64,000 nt of DNA from Lepas anatifera (GCA_034440635.1 JAOTON010000330.1:416001-480000), one strand, 5' to 3'; positions 22,388 to 33,660 are shown, counted from the first letter of the stretch. Notes: a model not told the origin generated them from the letters alone. Numbers and translations: made by a program.

Positions 22388-22712
22388 CGCAGCAGCAGCG
22401 TGGCAGCCACGTAGCGGCAGCAGCAGCGTGGCGGCCACGGAGCGGCAGCAGCAGCAGCGTGACAGCCACGGAGTAGCAGCAGCAGCAGCGTGGCATCCAC
22501 GGAGCGGCAGCAGCAGCAGCGTGGCAGCCACGGAGCGGCAGCAGCAGCAGCGTGGCATCCACGGAGCGGCAGCAGCAGCAGCGTGGCAGCCACGGAGCAG
22601 CAGCAGCAGCAGCGTGGCAGCCACGGAGCAGCAGCAGCAGCAGCGTGGCAGCCACGGAGCAGCAGCAACAGCAGCGTGGCAGGCACGGAGCAGCAGCAGC
22701 AGCAGCAGGCCT
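22388..22712 (+). repeat. 31-bp CAG-rich minisatellite
   Basis: About ten units, mostly 31 bp, of the form CGTGGCAGCCACGGAGC followed by (AGC)n. Each unit contains the short inverted repeat CGTGG..CCACG plus a run of CAG/AGC. As 31 is not a multiple of three, each reading frame rotates through Gln, Ala and Ser runs; long frames on both strands are therefore artefacts. Confidence 0.95.
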
Positions 22713-23226
22713 GAGTCTTACTTGGGTTTTTTTAGATAACACTTCTGTCGTCCGGGCAACGGAGCAGCCCATGTTGGCAAGCTAAATAGAAATTTGATGA
22801 GCGCCCGGCCGTGAGCCCTGAAAAGGCTTTCTCCATTAACGGGAGTTTTACAATACAAAATGGTCTGGCATAAAGCCCAAGGCCTTTAATCCCCTCAGTC
22901 TTTCATTGGTAGGAAAATAGCTTGGTTATTTTGAGTAAGAAAATTAGTCGCCAGGAAACAAAAAAGCGTCACGCCTCCACACTTTTTTATAATCACAAAA
23001 TAGAAGAAAGCGAACAGTAACCACGATAAACAAAAATCACTCCCGCAATTGAAACATAAAACTGCACATGCGCAGATGCAGTCAGATTCATTTTTAGTGA
23101 CAGTAGCGGCACTAGATGAGAAAAAAGCATGTGTTTGGCAGGGGTGTTCTCGCCTGTGAGCCGCTGCCGCAGCGCCACAGAAGCAATCTGGGCCTGGCCG
23201 CCGCTGGACCCCACCAGCTCCCGGTC
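22713..23226. other. Unassigned spacer between two minisatellites
   Basis: No gene or repeat is recognised; the DNA is mainly AT-rich in 22900-23100. Confidence 0.3.
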
Positions 23227-24129
23227 CCGAGGCACACCCCTGCCGAGCAGTCCTGATCGTTAGAGACCGAGGCACACCCTGCCGAGCAGTCCTGATCGTT
23301 AGAGACCGAGGCACACACCTGCCGAGCAGTCCTGATCGTTTAAGACCGAGGCACACCCCTGCCGAGCATTCTTGATCGTTAGAGACCGGGTCACACCCCT
23401 GCCGAACAGTCCTGATCGTTAGAGACCGAGGCACACCCCTGCCGAGCAGTCCTGATCGTTAGAGACCGAGGCACACCACTGCCGAACAGTCCTGATCGTT
23501 AGAGACCGGGTCACAAATGGCCGAGTCACACCCCTGCCGAACAGTCCTGATCGTTAGAGACCGGGTCACACATGCCCGAGTCACACCCCTGCCGAGCAGT
23601 CCTAATCGTTAGAGACCGAGGTACACCCCTGCCGAGCAGTCCTGATCGTTAGAGACCGAGGCACACACCTGCCGAGCAGTCATGATCGTTAGAGACCGAG
23701 GCACACCCCTGCCGAGCAGTCCTGATAGTTAGAGACCGAGGCACACCACTGCCGAGCAGCCCTGATCGTGAGAGACCGAGGCACACCCCTGTCCAGCAGT
23801 CCCGATCGTTAGAGACCGAGGCACACCCCTGCCGAACAGTCCTGATCGTTAGAGACCGGGTCACAAATGCCCGAGTCACACCCCTGCCGAACAGTCCTGA
23901 TCGTTAGAGACCGGGTCACAAATGACCGAGTCACACCCCTGCCGAACAGTCCTGATCGTTAGAGACCGGTACACACATGCCCGAGTCACACCCCTGCCGA
24001 GCAGTCCTAATCGTTAGAGACCGAGGTACACCCCTGCCGAGCAGTCCTGATCGTTAGAGACCGAGCCACACTCCTGCCGAGCAGTCCTGATCGTAAGAGA
24101 CCGAGGCACACCCCTGCCGAGCAGTCCTT
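23227..24129 (+). repeat. 40-bp minisatellite array, first locus
   Basis: About 20 units of a 40-bp sequence built on CCTGATCGTTAGAGACCGAG and GCACACCCCTGCCGAGCAGT. Some units carry an extra ~19-bp insert ('tcacaaatgcccgag'). Units are adjacent with no unique spacers, so this is not a CRISPR array. The same unit forms a separate array at 51894-52405. Confidence 0.95.
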
Positions 24130-24639
24130 GTAACGGCCGCTACCGTAGGTTTTTCTGACGGTTTCTTTATTGTGCCTAGAGGTGTTTCGTTTTGTTGTTT
24201 CGTGGCATTTGGTAACTCTGCCACTTTCAGATGAAGGTCAACGCGGCCTAAATCACGGCAACTTTAAATACCGGGACCCTCGGGGCACATGACGTATTTA
24301 AAAAAGTTTGCGAGTGAAAATAGCTAGGGTAAATGGCGATGAGCTTTCGATTAGTTCGGCGAGAACGACGCACAAATTTCAAACTTGAAAACAGCATATT
24401 CATATGTGTCGGGAAATGCGGCGGTGGAGCGCGGGGGAAGAAAAAACACAAAACGGGACTAGCAATGTTGATGTGAGGAATTGTGATTTTGTTTTCAACG
24501 TGCAGTGTTTGGTAATAGGGTTGGAGCTCACACATGTTTTTTTTTTTGCTAAGCTTTTTATAAGGCCACCTCACACCTGTTTATCATTGGATGTGCGTAC
24601 CACGAGCATATTAGTCCTGAAAGTTTGACATATGTGGCA
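24130..24639. other. Unassigned flank of the 40-bp array
   Basis: It contains a 40-base block (24247-24290, with TTTAAATACCGGGACCCTCGG) that is the reverse complement of 50758-50796. No coding feature is supported. Confidence 0.4.
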
Positions 24640-25530
24640 TTTCATTTGGTCAGCCTTTGAAAATTCCCTGATTTAGGTAGCTTGGTCAGCATCTTTGGCA
24701 CCATCATTTGTATAGATATTAGGTTAAAGTTTTTCAAGATTTGTGCTTCTACCCTACATGGGACACCGGATGATGCCTTCTCTGCCCACAGTATCAAGGT
24801 TCAAAATGATATCAACACTTACCAATTCAGGGGACTAAATATGAACACTGACAGGTGTGTTGTCTTCATATTTTGCCTCATTAGTTGTCATCTGATAGCT
24901 ACCTAAATGGGGGGATCATTCTTATTGCTGATTCTCGGCAAAACTTAGTAATTACAATTGATCCTTCTGTGTACTTCCATCGCCACATCACCTCTGTTCC
25001 TGAAAGGCTGCTAGTTTATGCCGCAGCCTACTTCAGTTATGTGCATTGTACAGTTGAATTCATGAAATTCATACTCATTATCCATATAAGGCCTGTGCTT
25101 GAGCATGACTCATGTCTTTGGAATACTGGATACATTTTGAAACCTCGCAAGCTTAAAAACTCGCACAGAATGTGTATTAAACAAGTGGAATAACTTTGCA
25201 AACTATCTTTCTGTGAATGGCTGCAGAAGCTAGATCTATATTCAGTAAAGGCCAACTTTCTTAGAATGAATGGGATTTTATACTGGAAAATGGTTAATGA
25301 TGAAAACATGATTAGACCAAATGATCTGTACAGGCCTCAAAATGAGTCCACTAGAGGTGGATCCTTCTCTGGATGCTTCTTCCTAATGATGAAATTTTAT
25401 GTTTAGCTTTCGCATACATTTTTTGGAAAAAGTTATCATAGGCCTCAGATAAAGAGGAGCAATAGCTGTACTAAATGACTACACAGACTGGTTACACCTA
25501 GGACTAATCAGTCAATCAATCAACTATCCC
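24640..25530 (+). pseudogene. CR1/Jockey-like LINE 3' remnant
   Basis: A heavily decayed LINE C-terminal region. The frame at 24885-25193 gives ITIDPSVYFHRHITSVPERL, then FMKFILIIHIRPVLEHDS and CLWNTGY, the pattern that follows the RT domain in CR1/Jockey ORF2 proteins (…FLGV…HI…Y..LV.P.LEY…W.). The match continues in other frames to about 25440 (near 25220-25330, 'LYSVKA...WKMVNDENMIRPNDLY'). The sequence is AT-enriched and full of stops. Both ends are undefined. Confidence 0.7.
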
Positions 25531-25857
25531 TGCTGTCTTCTCCAGGCCATAGTCTGCCCCTCGCCACATGAAAAACACTGGTACTGCCCCTATTCCTCAT
25601 ATTGACACATTCATACCTGAAGTGTATTTTATCTGAAGTTTGATAGCCACCTACCACCAATACTGAAGTTCATATTTACCATTTGTGGTATGCAACCATT
25701 TATGACATTCTAACCATGTTGTTTTTGTCCCAGGTTCAATGAAAATTATTCACTGTGTGGAGGAATAAAAAATCAATGCTAAGCTCTGGATAAGGAAATA
25801 ACAGACCAATATGGCATTACAGCCATACAGTATACTCAAACAGGGTACATACATGCA
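25531..25857. other. Unassigned spacer
   Basis: No gene or repeat seen before the hAT-like target duplication at 25858. Confidence 0.3.
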
Positions 25858-25865
25858 GATGTATC
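25858..25865 (+). repeat. 8-bp target duplication of hAT-like element, left
   Basis: GATGTATC, repeated exactly at 30781-30788. Confidence 0.9.
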
Positions 25866-26939
25866 CAGTGGCGTAGCCAGGATTCGGCTAAGGGGGTCCG
25901 ACTACCGTCGGGGGCCCCCAGGCTGGGGGGCCCCTTAGTAGTCGGGGCCCATCTCCTGTATGTGTCGTATAATATTTTGGCATTATAACATTTACACGAC
26001 GGAAATTTTTCTATCCCTTTTTAAGTGTTTGTTATTATTTTGTTTATAGTTTGATTTTTCTCGATCCGACCAAGTGTTGGTAAATTTAGGTCACCAAATA
26101 TTAAGGCTGGCCCATGCCTATATGACAGCGTGGCTATAATAACAGTTTTGTGGCACATTTCTGGAAATCAAATGTTGCTGCGTGCATGATGTTAAACCTG
26201 ACTTTACTTCAATTCACTCTGGTAATCAGGTATGAAGTTATTGAAGGTCAGTCGTTTTGAGTACGAAGAAATGGTCGTCTACGGAAAATGATTACCAAGT
26301 TTTTCCGGGTGTCGAATTCATGAGCTCTTTAATCAGAAAGTTTCCAAAGAAATGGAAAAAATGAATAAGAATACAAGGGATATGGTGGATGGTGGAGTGT
26401 TCCGAACGTCATATAACATCTATTCCGCGGAAAGATCCTGATGAATTCACCACAGTTACTTTCTTACCCTTGCTATTTTGTAAATGAGCAAACTACCAAA
26501 ACAATAGGCACCTGAGATAACTATCGCCTTGGATTACTCTGTCATTGTTATTTTAAACCTTTCATACCTATTTTTCTTTTGGGATTATGCTTATCAATGT
26601 GTGTCATTTTCCTTGTTTGTCTGGTTTCCTACGAAAATATATGAAAGTTGTTTGTTTCAGAATATTTAGGACGGTAGTTATTGGGACTAAGCTAATAGAT
26701 TGAAAACCAGCTGAAGTTCCAAATTCCCTGTTCGATTTGCCATTATGGATGCTAAAATTAGATTAATTTTTGTCTTTCCTTCAGTAATGGTGCCTGATCG
26801 ACATGTTTCAATTTGTCTTTTTTGGTACGCAATGGAAAAAGATAAATTTTTCCGAGGCATATGATTTTCGAAAATCTTCTTTGAGCCTAGGATCTCAAGC
26901 GATATCTCTGGATTGTATTCTAAAATATAAAAGAAATGG

Positions 26940-27165
26940 AAAGGAAAAAGGACGCTTAATAAAAATGATATATGAGTGTGCCCCAGATGCTATACAAAAC
27001 CTATTCCATGGACGGTCCTACTGATGAAACCGCTCACTTACTCCTCCCTAGCCATTGGTTGGAGATTCCGGGGGCTTGGGGAGGTGAGTACTTCCTTGGA
27101 CTTTAGGTCTCTGATAGGCTTTGTACAGGGCTTGTATTGCTATGCCAGTTTTAAGCCATCCAGGA
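26940..27165 (+). repeat. Block shared with 63120-63265 (inverse)
   Basis: The two blocks align in inverse orientation with many substitutions. The same frame in both gives CPR.....IPWTVLLM.P.TY..LAIGWR. It may be a relic of an element coding region or only a conserved repeat; the frame is short in both. Confidence 0.6.
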
Positions 27166-27229
27166 CCATCACCCACCGCTCCCGCCCCCCCTGACCCCTG
27201 GGTTGAGCAGAGATCTCAAGGAGCCTAGC

Positions 27230-28790
27230 ACTTGACACGGCGCCGAAACCAGTATCTGGAACCCCGAAAAGAACACTTTTCCCGCAAATCAGCACTTACG
27301 TCCCCCAAAACCAGCACCATGAGACCATGATCACCCATCCCACCATGGGGGTACCATGAGACTACCTACTGGGACTCCCTGGAACTTACTCTCGTGGGGC
27401 CCTGAGGATAACTTTGAGGGAGGGAGGAAGGAGAGGAGTGCTCGCTGAGACTAGCTTTTGGGGACACCTGAGGGCAGCTTCAGGGGACCCCTGAGACTAA
27501 CTCCTGGAGACCTCGTGAGACTAATTGTCGGATCTCTGAGATTAGCTCTCCGGCCCTCCTTGCACTAGAACTGAAAGGTCCTCTGAAAATAACTCGGGCT
27601 TCTGAGATCAGTTCTTGGGGGACCTAAGACTTGCTCTGGGGCCGCCTAAGACCAACACTTGGCGCTACTCACAAGGTTAATTTCCGGCCCCTCTCCCGAT
27701 TAGATCTCAGGGAGTCTCTGAGACCGATTCACAGCGCCTCTTGACCAAAATTAGGGGCCCCTGAGAATCTCTCGGGGCTACTTATATCAGTTATCGACAG
27801 CACCTCTGGGCCTATTTATCGGCCCCCAGATTTGCTCTGGGTGAGGGGGGCTGAGACTGACTTTCGGGGCCATCCAGATTAGCTCTTGGGGGTCCCCTGA
27901 GGCTGTCTCTGGGGTGGGGCGGGGAGCTGGGAATGACTTCCGACAGCCCTCTGAGACTAACCCTGGGGCGCCCCCTGAGACTAACACTCGAGGAGGGAGG
28001 CCTGGAAGCACCCCTGAGACTGAGTATTTGGCACGGCACTCCTGAGACTGCCTCTCGGAAGCCCAGATTAGCCCTCAGAGGCCCAAGGCTAAATCGGGGC
28101 CGTGAGACCAAAATTCGGGAGCACCACTGGGAATTACTCTCAAAGCCCCAAAATTAGCTCTTGGATGAACCGGAGACTAGCTCCCAGGAGCACTCTGAGA
28201 CTAAATTTTAGGTGCTCCCTGAGATTAACTCTCGGGGCCTCTTATGCAACAACTAGGGGGAGGGCACAGCCTCAGGCTAAATCTCGAGGGTTCCCAAGAT
28301 TACCCCTCGGGGCCTCCTGAGATCAGCACTCTGCGGATCAAATGAGACTAACTCTCGGACCCCCAGATTAACTCTAGGGGCCACCTGAAAGTAAATATTG
28401 ACTCCTGAGAGAGACGCCCGTAAGACTATGGGACCGAATATCGGGGGGTCCTCTAAGACTGACTCTCGGGGTCCCCTTGATCGACTCTTGGGGTTCTCTG
28501 AGACTGACTCTCATGGAGCCCCCTGAAATAGACTGTCGGGGGGCCCTGAGAACCACTCTCTGGGGGACCCTGGGACGAGCTCGCCCCCCTGAGACCGACT
28601 CTTGGGGCCCCTGAGACCGACTTTCGGGATCCCCTGAGACTAACTCTCAGGGACCCCTGAAATCTACTTTTGGGGGTCTTGAGACTGACCATCAGGGCGG
28701 GGCCCTGAAGCCGATTCGGGACGCCATGAGAACGAATCTTCGGGGGCTTCTGAGACTGATTCTGGGGGCCCCGTGATCAGATAATGCTTT
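27230..28790 (+). repeat. Degenerate GC-rich minisatellite, ~22 bp
   Basis: Diverged units of the form CCCTGAGACTAACTCTCGGGG repeat with varying length. It is the inner half of the hAT-like element. The overlapping Pro/Gly/Arg-rich minus-strand frames are artefacts. Confidence 0.85.
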
Positions 28791-28855
28791 GCAGTGGTTC
28801 AGATTGGCCCAAAAGGGGGTCCTCGGACTCCTAGAACCCCTTGGCTACGCCACTG

Positions 28856-30715
28856 CATCCACACATTCGGGGGCCCACCGAGATCAGCACTTGGAGGCCC
28901 CACGATACCAATACTCCGGAGCCCCTGGATACTGATGCACGGGGCTCCTAAGACCAAGCTCGGGGTTCCACTTAGATCAGGTTCGGGGGAACCCTTAGGC
29001 CCATGCTTACGCTTTTCTCAGGAGTAACTCGACACCGTTGTTCGGGGGGGCCAGATCAACATTCGGAGGCCCCCCGAGACAAATGCTCGGTACTCTGGAG
29101 CCCCTCGATACCAATGCTCGGGAACCCTGAGCCCAAGCCTGGGCCCCTGAAACCAAACTCTGGGTCCCATGGGGCCAATTCTCGTGTCTCGCTCATAAGT
29201 CCCCTCGATATCGATAGTCGGGGGGCACCCCGAGATCAATATTGTCCCCCCCCCACTTCCTGAGATCAATGTTCGCTGCTCCGGAGCCATCGCTACCAAT
29301 GCTCGGGGGATCCCTGAGATCAGCTCTGGAGCCCCCTAAGACCAAGACCGAAAGGCCCGTGAAACCAAGCTCGGGGCCCTCTGAGACCAAGCTCGGAAGG
29401 CCCGTTCGACCAAGCTCGGGCCCCCTGAGACCAAGCTCGGGCTCCTGATGCAAAGCTTGGGCCCCCTGAGACCAAGCTCGGGCCCCTGAGACCAAGCTTG
29501 GGGGGACCTGAGACCAAGCTCGAGAAACCCCCTGAGACCAAGCTTGGGGGCCTGAGACCAAGCTCGGGGGTCCCCTGGTACCAAACTCGGAGGGCCCCGT
29601 GACACCAAGCTCGGGGCTCCCTGAGACCAAGATCGAAAGGCCCGTGAGACTAAAGCTCGGGGGGGCCCTGAGACCAGGCTCGGGGGCCCTTGAGACCGAG
29701 CTCAGGGGGCCCCTGAGATCAATGTTCGGTACTCTGGAGCCCTCAATACCGATGATCGGGGGGCCCCCCTGAGACCAAGCTCGGGGGTCCCCTGGTACCA
29801 AACTCGGAGGGCCCCGTGACACCAAGCCCGGGGCTCCCTGAGACCAAGATCGAAAGGCCCGTGATACTAAAGCTCGGGGGGGCCTGAGACCAAGCTCGGG
29901 GCGCTTGAGACCGAGCTCAGGGGGCCCCTGAGATCAATGTTCGGTACTCTGGAGCCCTCAATACCGATGATCGGGGGCCCCCTGAGACCAAGCTCGGAAG
30001 GTCCGTGAGACCAAGCTCGGGGCCCCTGAGACCAAACTCGGAGGGCCCCCTGAGACCAAGATAGAAAGGCCCCTGAGACTAAGCTCGGGGCTCCCTGAGA
30101 CCAAGCTAGGGGGCCGCCTTAGACCAAGATCGAAAGGTCCGTGAGACCAAGCTCGGGAGCCCCTGAGACCAAGTTCGGGGGTCCCCTGAGACCAAGCTCG
30201 GGGGCCCCTGAGACCGAGCTCGCAGGCCCCCTGAGACCAAACTCGGAGGGCCCCCTGAGACCAAGATAGAAAGGCCCCTGAGACTAAGCTCGGGGGTCCC
30301 TGAGACCAAGCTAGGGGATCCTGAGACCGAGCTCAGGGGCCCCCCGAGATCCATGTTTGGTACTTTGGAGCCCTCGATACCGATGATCGGGGGCCCCTGA
30401 GACCAGGCTCGGGGGCCCCTGAGACCAAGCTCGGGCCCCCTGAGACCAAGCTCGGAGCCCCCTGAGACCAAGTTCGGAGGTCCCTTGAGACCAAGCTTGG
30501 GTGCTCCCTGAGACCAAGCTAGGGGCCCCCTGAGACCGAGCTCGGCGGGCCCCCTGAGACCAAGATCAGGGGGCCCGTAAGACCAAGCTTGGGGGCCCCC
30601 TGAGACCAAGCTCGGAGGTCCCTTGAGACCAACCTCGGGGGGCCTGAGATCGAGCTCGGAGGGCCCCCCTGAGACCAAGCTCAGGGGGCCCTTGAGACCA
30701 ATGCTCGTGTTTTCC
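28856..30715 (+). repeat. GC-rich minisatellite, ~21-22 bp, less diverged
   Basis: Units of CCCTGAGACCAAGCTCGGGG repeat to about 30715, with blocks such as 'gatcaatgttcggtactctggagccctc' recurring at 29722, 29933 and (altered) 30346, so a higher-order pattern is present. More homogeneous than 27230-28790, hence probably amplified later. Confidence 0.9.
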
Positions 30716-30780
30716 AGTGCATAAGGTCAGCCCAAGGGGGGTCCGCGGACCCCAAGGACCCCCCCTTGGCTACGCCACTG

Positions 30781-30788
30781 GATGTATC
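30781..30788 (+). repeat. 8-bp target duplication of hAT-like element, right
   Basis: GATGTATC, identical to 25858-25865. Confidence 0.9.
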
Positions 30789-31716
30789 AAAGGCATAAGG
30801 CTTCTTTTGTGGGAACAGTGTTGCACCTGAGACCTCCCGGGCGCGAGCCCCCAAATAATGATGGGTATACCTTGGAACAACCCAACACACAATATTAAAT
30901 CATATCTGCACGGCCTCTCGCCGCCTTCGCTGCTGCTGCGGCCCCTTTCCGCTGCTGTGCTGCCTCTCGCGCTGTTTCTACGACATCCTGCCGTCACTGC
31001 AGCACTGCAGCAGTCTCTTGCTGTTGGTGCTGCGGCCCATCGCCGCTGCTGTTACGGCCTCCTGCCGCCGCTTCTACTTTAAATTCAATTATACATTTGG
31101 AGGATAAATCTGGTGTCTGTTATTGAAGGTAAGTGTGGGGATCTCTCCATCTTTAAGATTCCATCCCGTGACGTTTAATCATAGACCGAGCCCACAGGGG
31201 CGTTGCAGAGGTTGCTTTTCGTTGGAGGGGGATGGACTCAGACCGGGTGGTGCCTGCGAACAGGGGGAGGCAAAGCCCGGACCTATTCGCTGTCTTGGTG
31301 ACTGCTAGCGGGACAGTTAATCGTAGCAAAAATTGGGAAACCTAAATGAATCTCCTCAGTGGTCATCAATATAAAATCCAGAAAACATCTGTCTGGTTCT
31401 TGATGTGGGGTAGGCCCTTGGTTCACCAGTTGGCAAGACGCATTCTTCATTCTTAATACCCTGCGTTTGGTGCCAGTACGTGTTAAATGTATTTATTCCG
31501 TGTTTTCGAGCTAACTTTCCTTTTATTTGTGATTGTCCCAAAGCAATAGAGACACTAGGTAAAACTTTGGCCGGATTTGAGCAATGGACCAATGGGTGCA
31601 CAGTTTGACAGATGTTGGAGGCGGGGCCTCGAGACCACCTCGAGACTAGTTTTCTTTTATATGATCATTGGATATGAAAAATCGTTACATTTTGGATTTT
31701 TTTAGTTTAATTGATA
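30789..31716. other. Unassigned, with GC-triplet-rich patch
   Basis: 30895-31080 is rich in CTGCTGC/GCCGC triplets and resembles a very degenerate ~30-bp repeat. A strong 5' splice-site match (GAAGGTAAGTGTGG) lies at 31123-31136, but no exon reading up to it could be defended. The rest shows nothing recognisable. Confidence 0.35.
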
Positions 31717-31780
31717 AACAAATATTTTATCCAAAAAAATCCAAGACACAAATATTTTATCCAAAAAATCCAAGACAAAG
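31717..31780. repeat. Short tandem duplication, 29-30 bp
   Basis: Two adjacent copies of 'acaaatattttatccaaaaaa(a)tccaagac', AT-rich and non-coding. Confidence 0.85.
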
Positions 31781-32278
31781 CAGTTTCTTTGCTGACTTGG
31801 TAGTCTTGGTAAGGGGGTAAACGGTGCAAAGAAAATGTCTTGCTCGTGCTTGAACCCAACACTGTACCACGAAAAATTCATTATTCTCCTTATTTGGAGA
31901 TAGTTTATAATTTCATGTTTTAAAATAATTTTTTCCATTAGTTCTAGAATAACCAAGGTAGACTTTATGCATACATTTTTTGTAAGATATAGAGATTAAG
32001 TGAAGCAAAATCAAGTTCATTAATTTGCATCTTTCAAGACCAAGGAAGCGCGCACAAGTCAGTCGCGCCATTTATTTGCCGCCACATGTGCCCACCAATG
32101 TTGATTTTTGTTGTTTATTGCCGTTCATAATCTATGTTCAACAACTGCCCTGGCAAAGGCGATGTATGTTGCAGTGTGTGTGTGTTTTCTTTTCTATAGC
32201 AAGTTTGGGGAGTGATTGTCAATATTTTCAAAGTTACTTGATTGTCCAGGTTTGTACTCATTGCAATTAGTCGCACAG
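31781..32278. other. Unassigned, upstream of candidate exon
   Basis: No gene or repeat is recognised; it may be an intron of the gene suggested at 32279. Confidence 0.3.
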
Positions 32279-32468
32279 GTGAAGGTGTGGTTCTCGTCCC
32301 TAGAAAGAAGCGATGGGGCTGCCGAAGAAAAATATTCTGGAATGAAGGGGAGGCCAAGGGAACAGTACTTGCTTCTGCAGTACTTAAAATACACCTGCAA
32401 TATGCAGAGTTCAAATGTCGCACTAAACATCCAGCAACGATGCATCTGTTTCCTTCGAGCCATGCATG
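32279..32468 (+). CDS. Candidate internal exon, unknown protein
   Basis: A 190-bp frame lies between a plausible acceptor (TCGCACAG, 32271-32278) and a strong donor (GTAAGT at 32469). It reads as ordinary globular protein: VKVWFSSLERSDGAAEEKYS, then REQYLLLQYLKYTCNMQSS and IQQRCICFLRAMH, with an amphipathic helical look. It would end with one base of a split codon. The family is not recognised. A downstream frame at 33510-33660 could be the last exon of the same gene, but its entry phase differs, so at least one further exon would be needed. The other frames here look less protein-like. It could still be a chance frame. Confidence 0.4.
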
Positions 32469-33509
32469 GTAAGTGGTCAAGTTTCCTTTTCCATGCTCAA
32501 TGACATGCTCTCTTGAGTACATAGGTATAAAATCCATGTCTAGGTGCTCCACACTGAAATAAGATTTGTGAAGTTTATCTCTGATTGGGTCAAGTGGTAA
32601 ATTAGTGTCAGTTGCTAGTTAGCAGTGTGCAGTAGTTTGGTTTGTCTGTCAATAATCGGGGGACGGGTACTGGCCGTGCTCTGCTGTATGACATGGCTGA
32701 TATGTTTATGAAGCTGTCATAACACAGTGTGTTCATAATTATTTGGATGTAATGTCTTCCTTGGTTCCATGGTGATGCTCATTTATTTAGTTCCATTAGT
32801 TAAACAAAGTCAGTTTTCTTTGGAGCCTATTTGCTATGCTGTGGATTTTTTAAAGCCAAATATAATGAAAAATGCATTGATATAATGATAAGACAAGGAG
32901 TAATATTATGAAAATATGTATCACATATAACTGTTGTCTTTACTTGTGTCATGTTGGGGAAATGGTGGCCAAAATTTCCAGTAATAAGCATTCTCTTTAT
33001 TCTGGTCACTGTGGCCCGTAATTGAAAATTCTCCCTCCAAAATTGACAATGTATGTGGCAGCACCTCTGTGCTGTGATACTTCATATTGCTGTATTCTCT
33101 TGGGCTCATTGATAATAGTATCTGCCTTAAAATCTGGTCAAATTTTTTTTAAATTTCAGTTCATGTAAAAATTAATTTAAATCATTATTTTTCTTAACTC
33201 ATTAAAGAAATTTTGTTAATTATTTATGCTTATTACTGAGCTGAAACCATGGGCATAGTACTTTCCATGCAGGAAGTGACGCTCTACTCTTGCCTAATTC
33301 ACAGAAGAAGAAATCACACTGCTTGATGGTAGAATCTTGTATTAATTGATGAAGTTGCACTTGCCTAGCAAGGTAAAATGTTTTAAACAACATAATTACT
33401 GCATTGGATCATTATACCAGCTGATAATCCAGAGAACAAAATTATTTGTCCAGGCATTACCTTTTAACATTTTGGAATATTACATGTTTGTGTATTTTGA
33501 CTTTTGCAG
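32469..33509 (+). other. Possible intron, otherwise unassigned
   Basis: AT-rich DNA between the two candidate exons. No repeat is recognised. A small acceptor-donor pair around 33303-33330 was noticed, but phases did not connect the flanking frames. Confidence 0.3.
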
Positions 33510-33660
33510 AAAGATCTGCACTTCCATTGAAATCCCTCACCTGCTGAAGCTGCTGAGGAACCACATCTTGGGCCAGGATCATTGGCTTCAATGTCCAGAA
33601 GTGCCGGTACTGGACAAGGACTTCTTCCAGCAAATTTTGGCCAGGGACAACACCGAGTGA
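33510..33660 (+). CDS. Candidate terminal exon, unknown protein
   Basis: After a pyrimidine-rich stretch and acceptor (TTTTGACTTTTGCAG ending at 33509), a frame of about 50 codons runs to a TGA at 33658-33660. It reads KICTSIEIPHLLKLLRNHIL, then HWLQCPEVPVLDKDFFQQIL and ARDNTE. It has the helical, Leu-rich feel of a repeat-type scaffold protein, but no family is recognised. The phase requires the preceding exon to end with two bases of a codon. No clear AATAAA follows within 150 bases. Confidence 0.45.

Larger units (their letters stand above)
25866..30780 (+). mobile_element. Satellite-filled hAT-like element, 4.9 kb
   Basis: It begins CAGTGGCGTAGCCAGG and ends CCTTGGCTACGCCACTG, short terminal inverted repeats of hAT type, and is bordered by a perfect 8-bp target duplication (GATGTATC), the length known for hAT transposons. 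The first ~1.1 kb is unique sequence shared with 1130-2165; the remaining 3.5 kb is GC-rich tandem repeat. A second copy of the right terminus (TTGGCTACGCCACTG) lies inside at 28841-28855, suggesting nesting or internal duplication. No transposase, zinc finger or dimerisation domain is recognisable, so movement would need a transposase from elsewhere. Confidence 0.85.

Noticed and set aside
22336..22785. Poly-Ala/Gln/Ser frames on both strands
   Set aside because: All come from the 31-bp CAG-rich minisatellite, which rotates through three frames.
23227..24129. CRISPR array
   Set aside because: Units are adjacent without unique spacers, there are no cas genes, and the context is eukaryotic.
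29193..30678. Minus-strand frames of 190-210 codons rich in Gly, Pro, Ser and Leu
   Set aside because: Products of the ~22-bp GC-rich array; no start context, splice sites or known domain.
31095..31330. Possible small nuclear RNA near a GTAAGT motif
   Set aside because: Only the splice-site-like GGTAAGTG stands out; the remainder does not match U1 or other known snRNAs as far as can be judged by eye.
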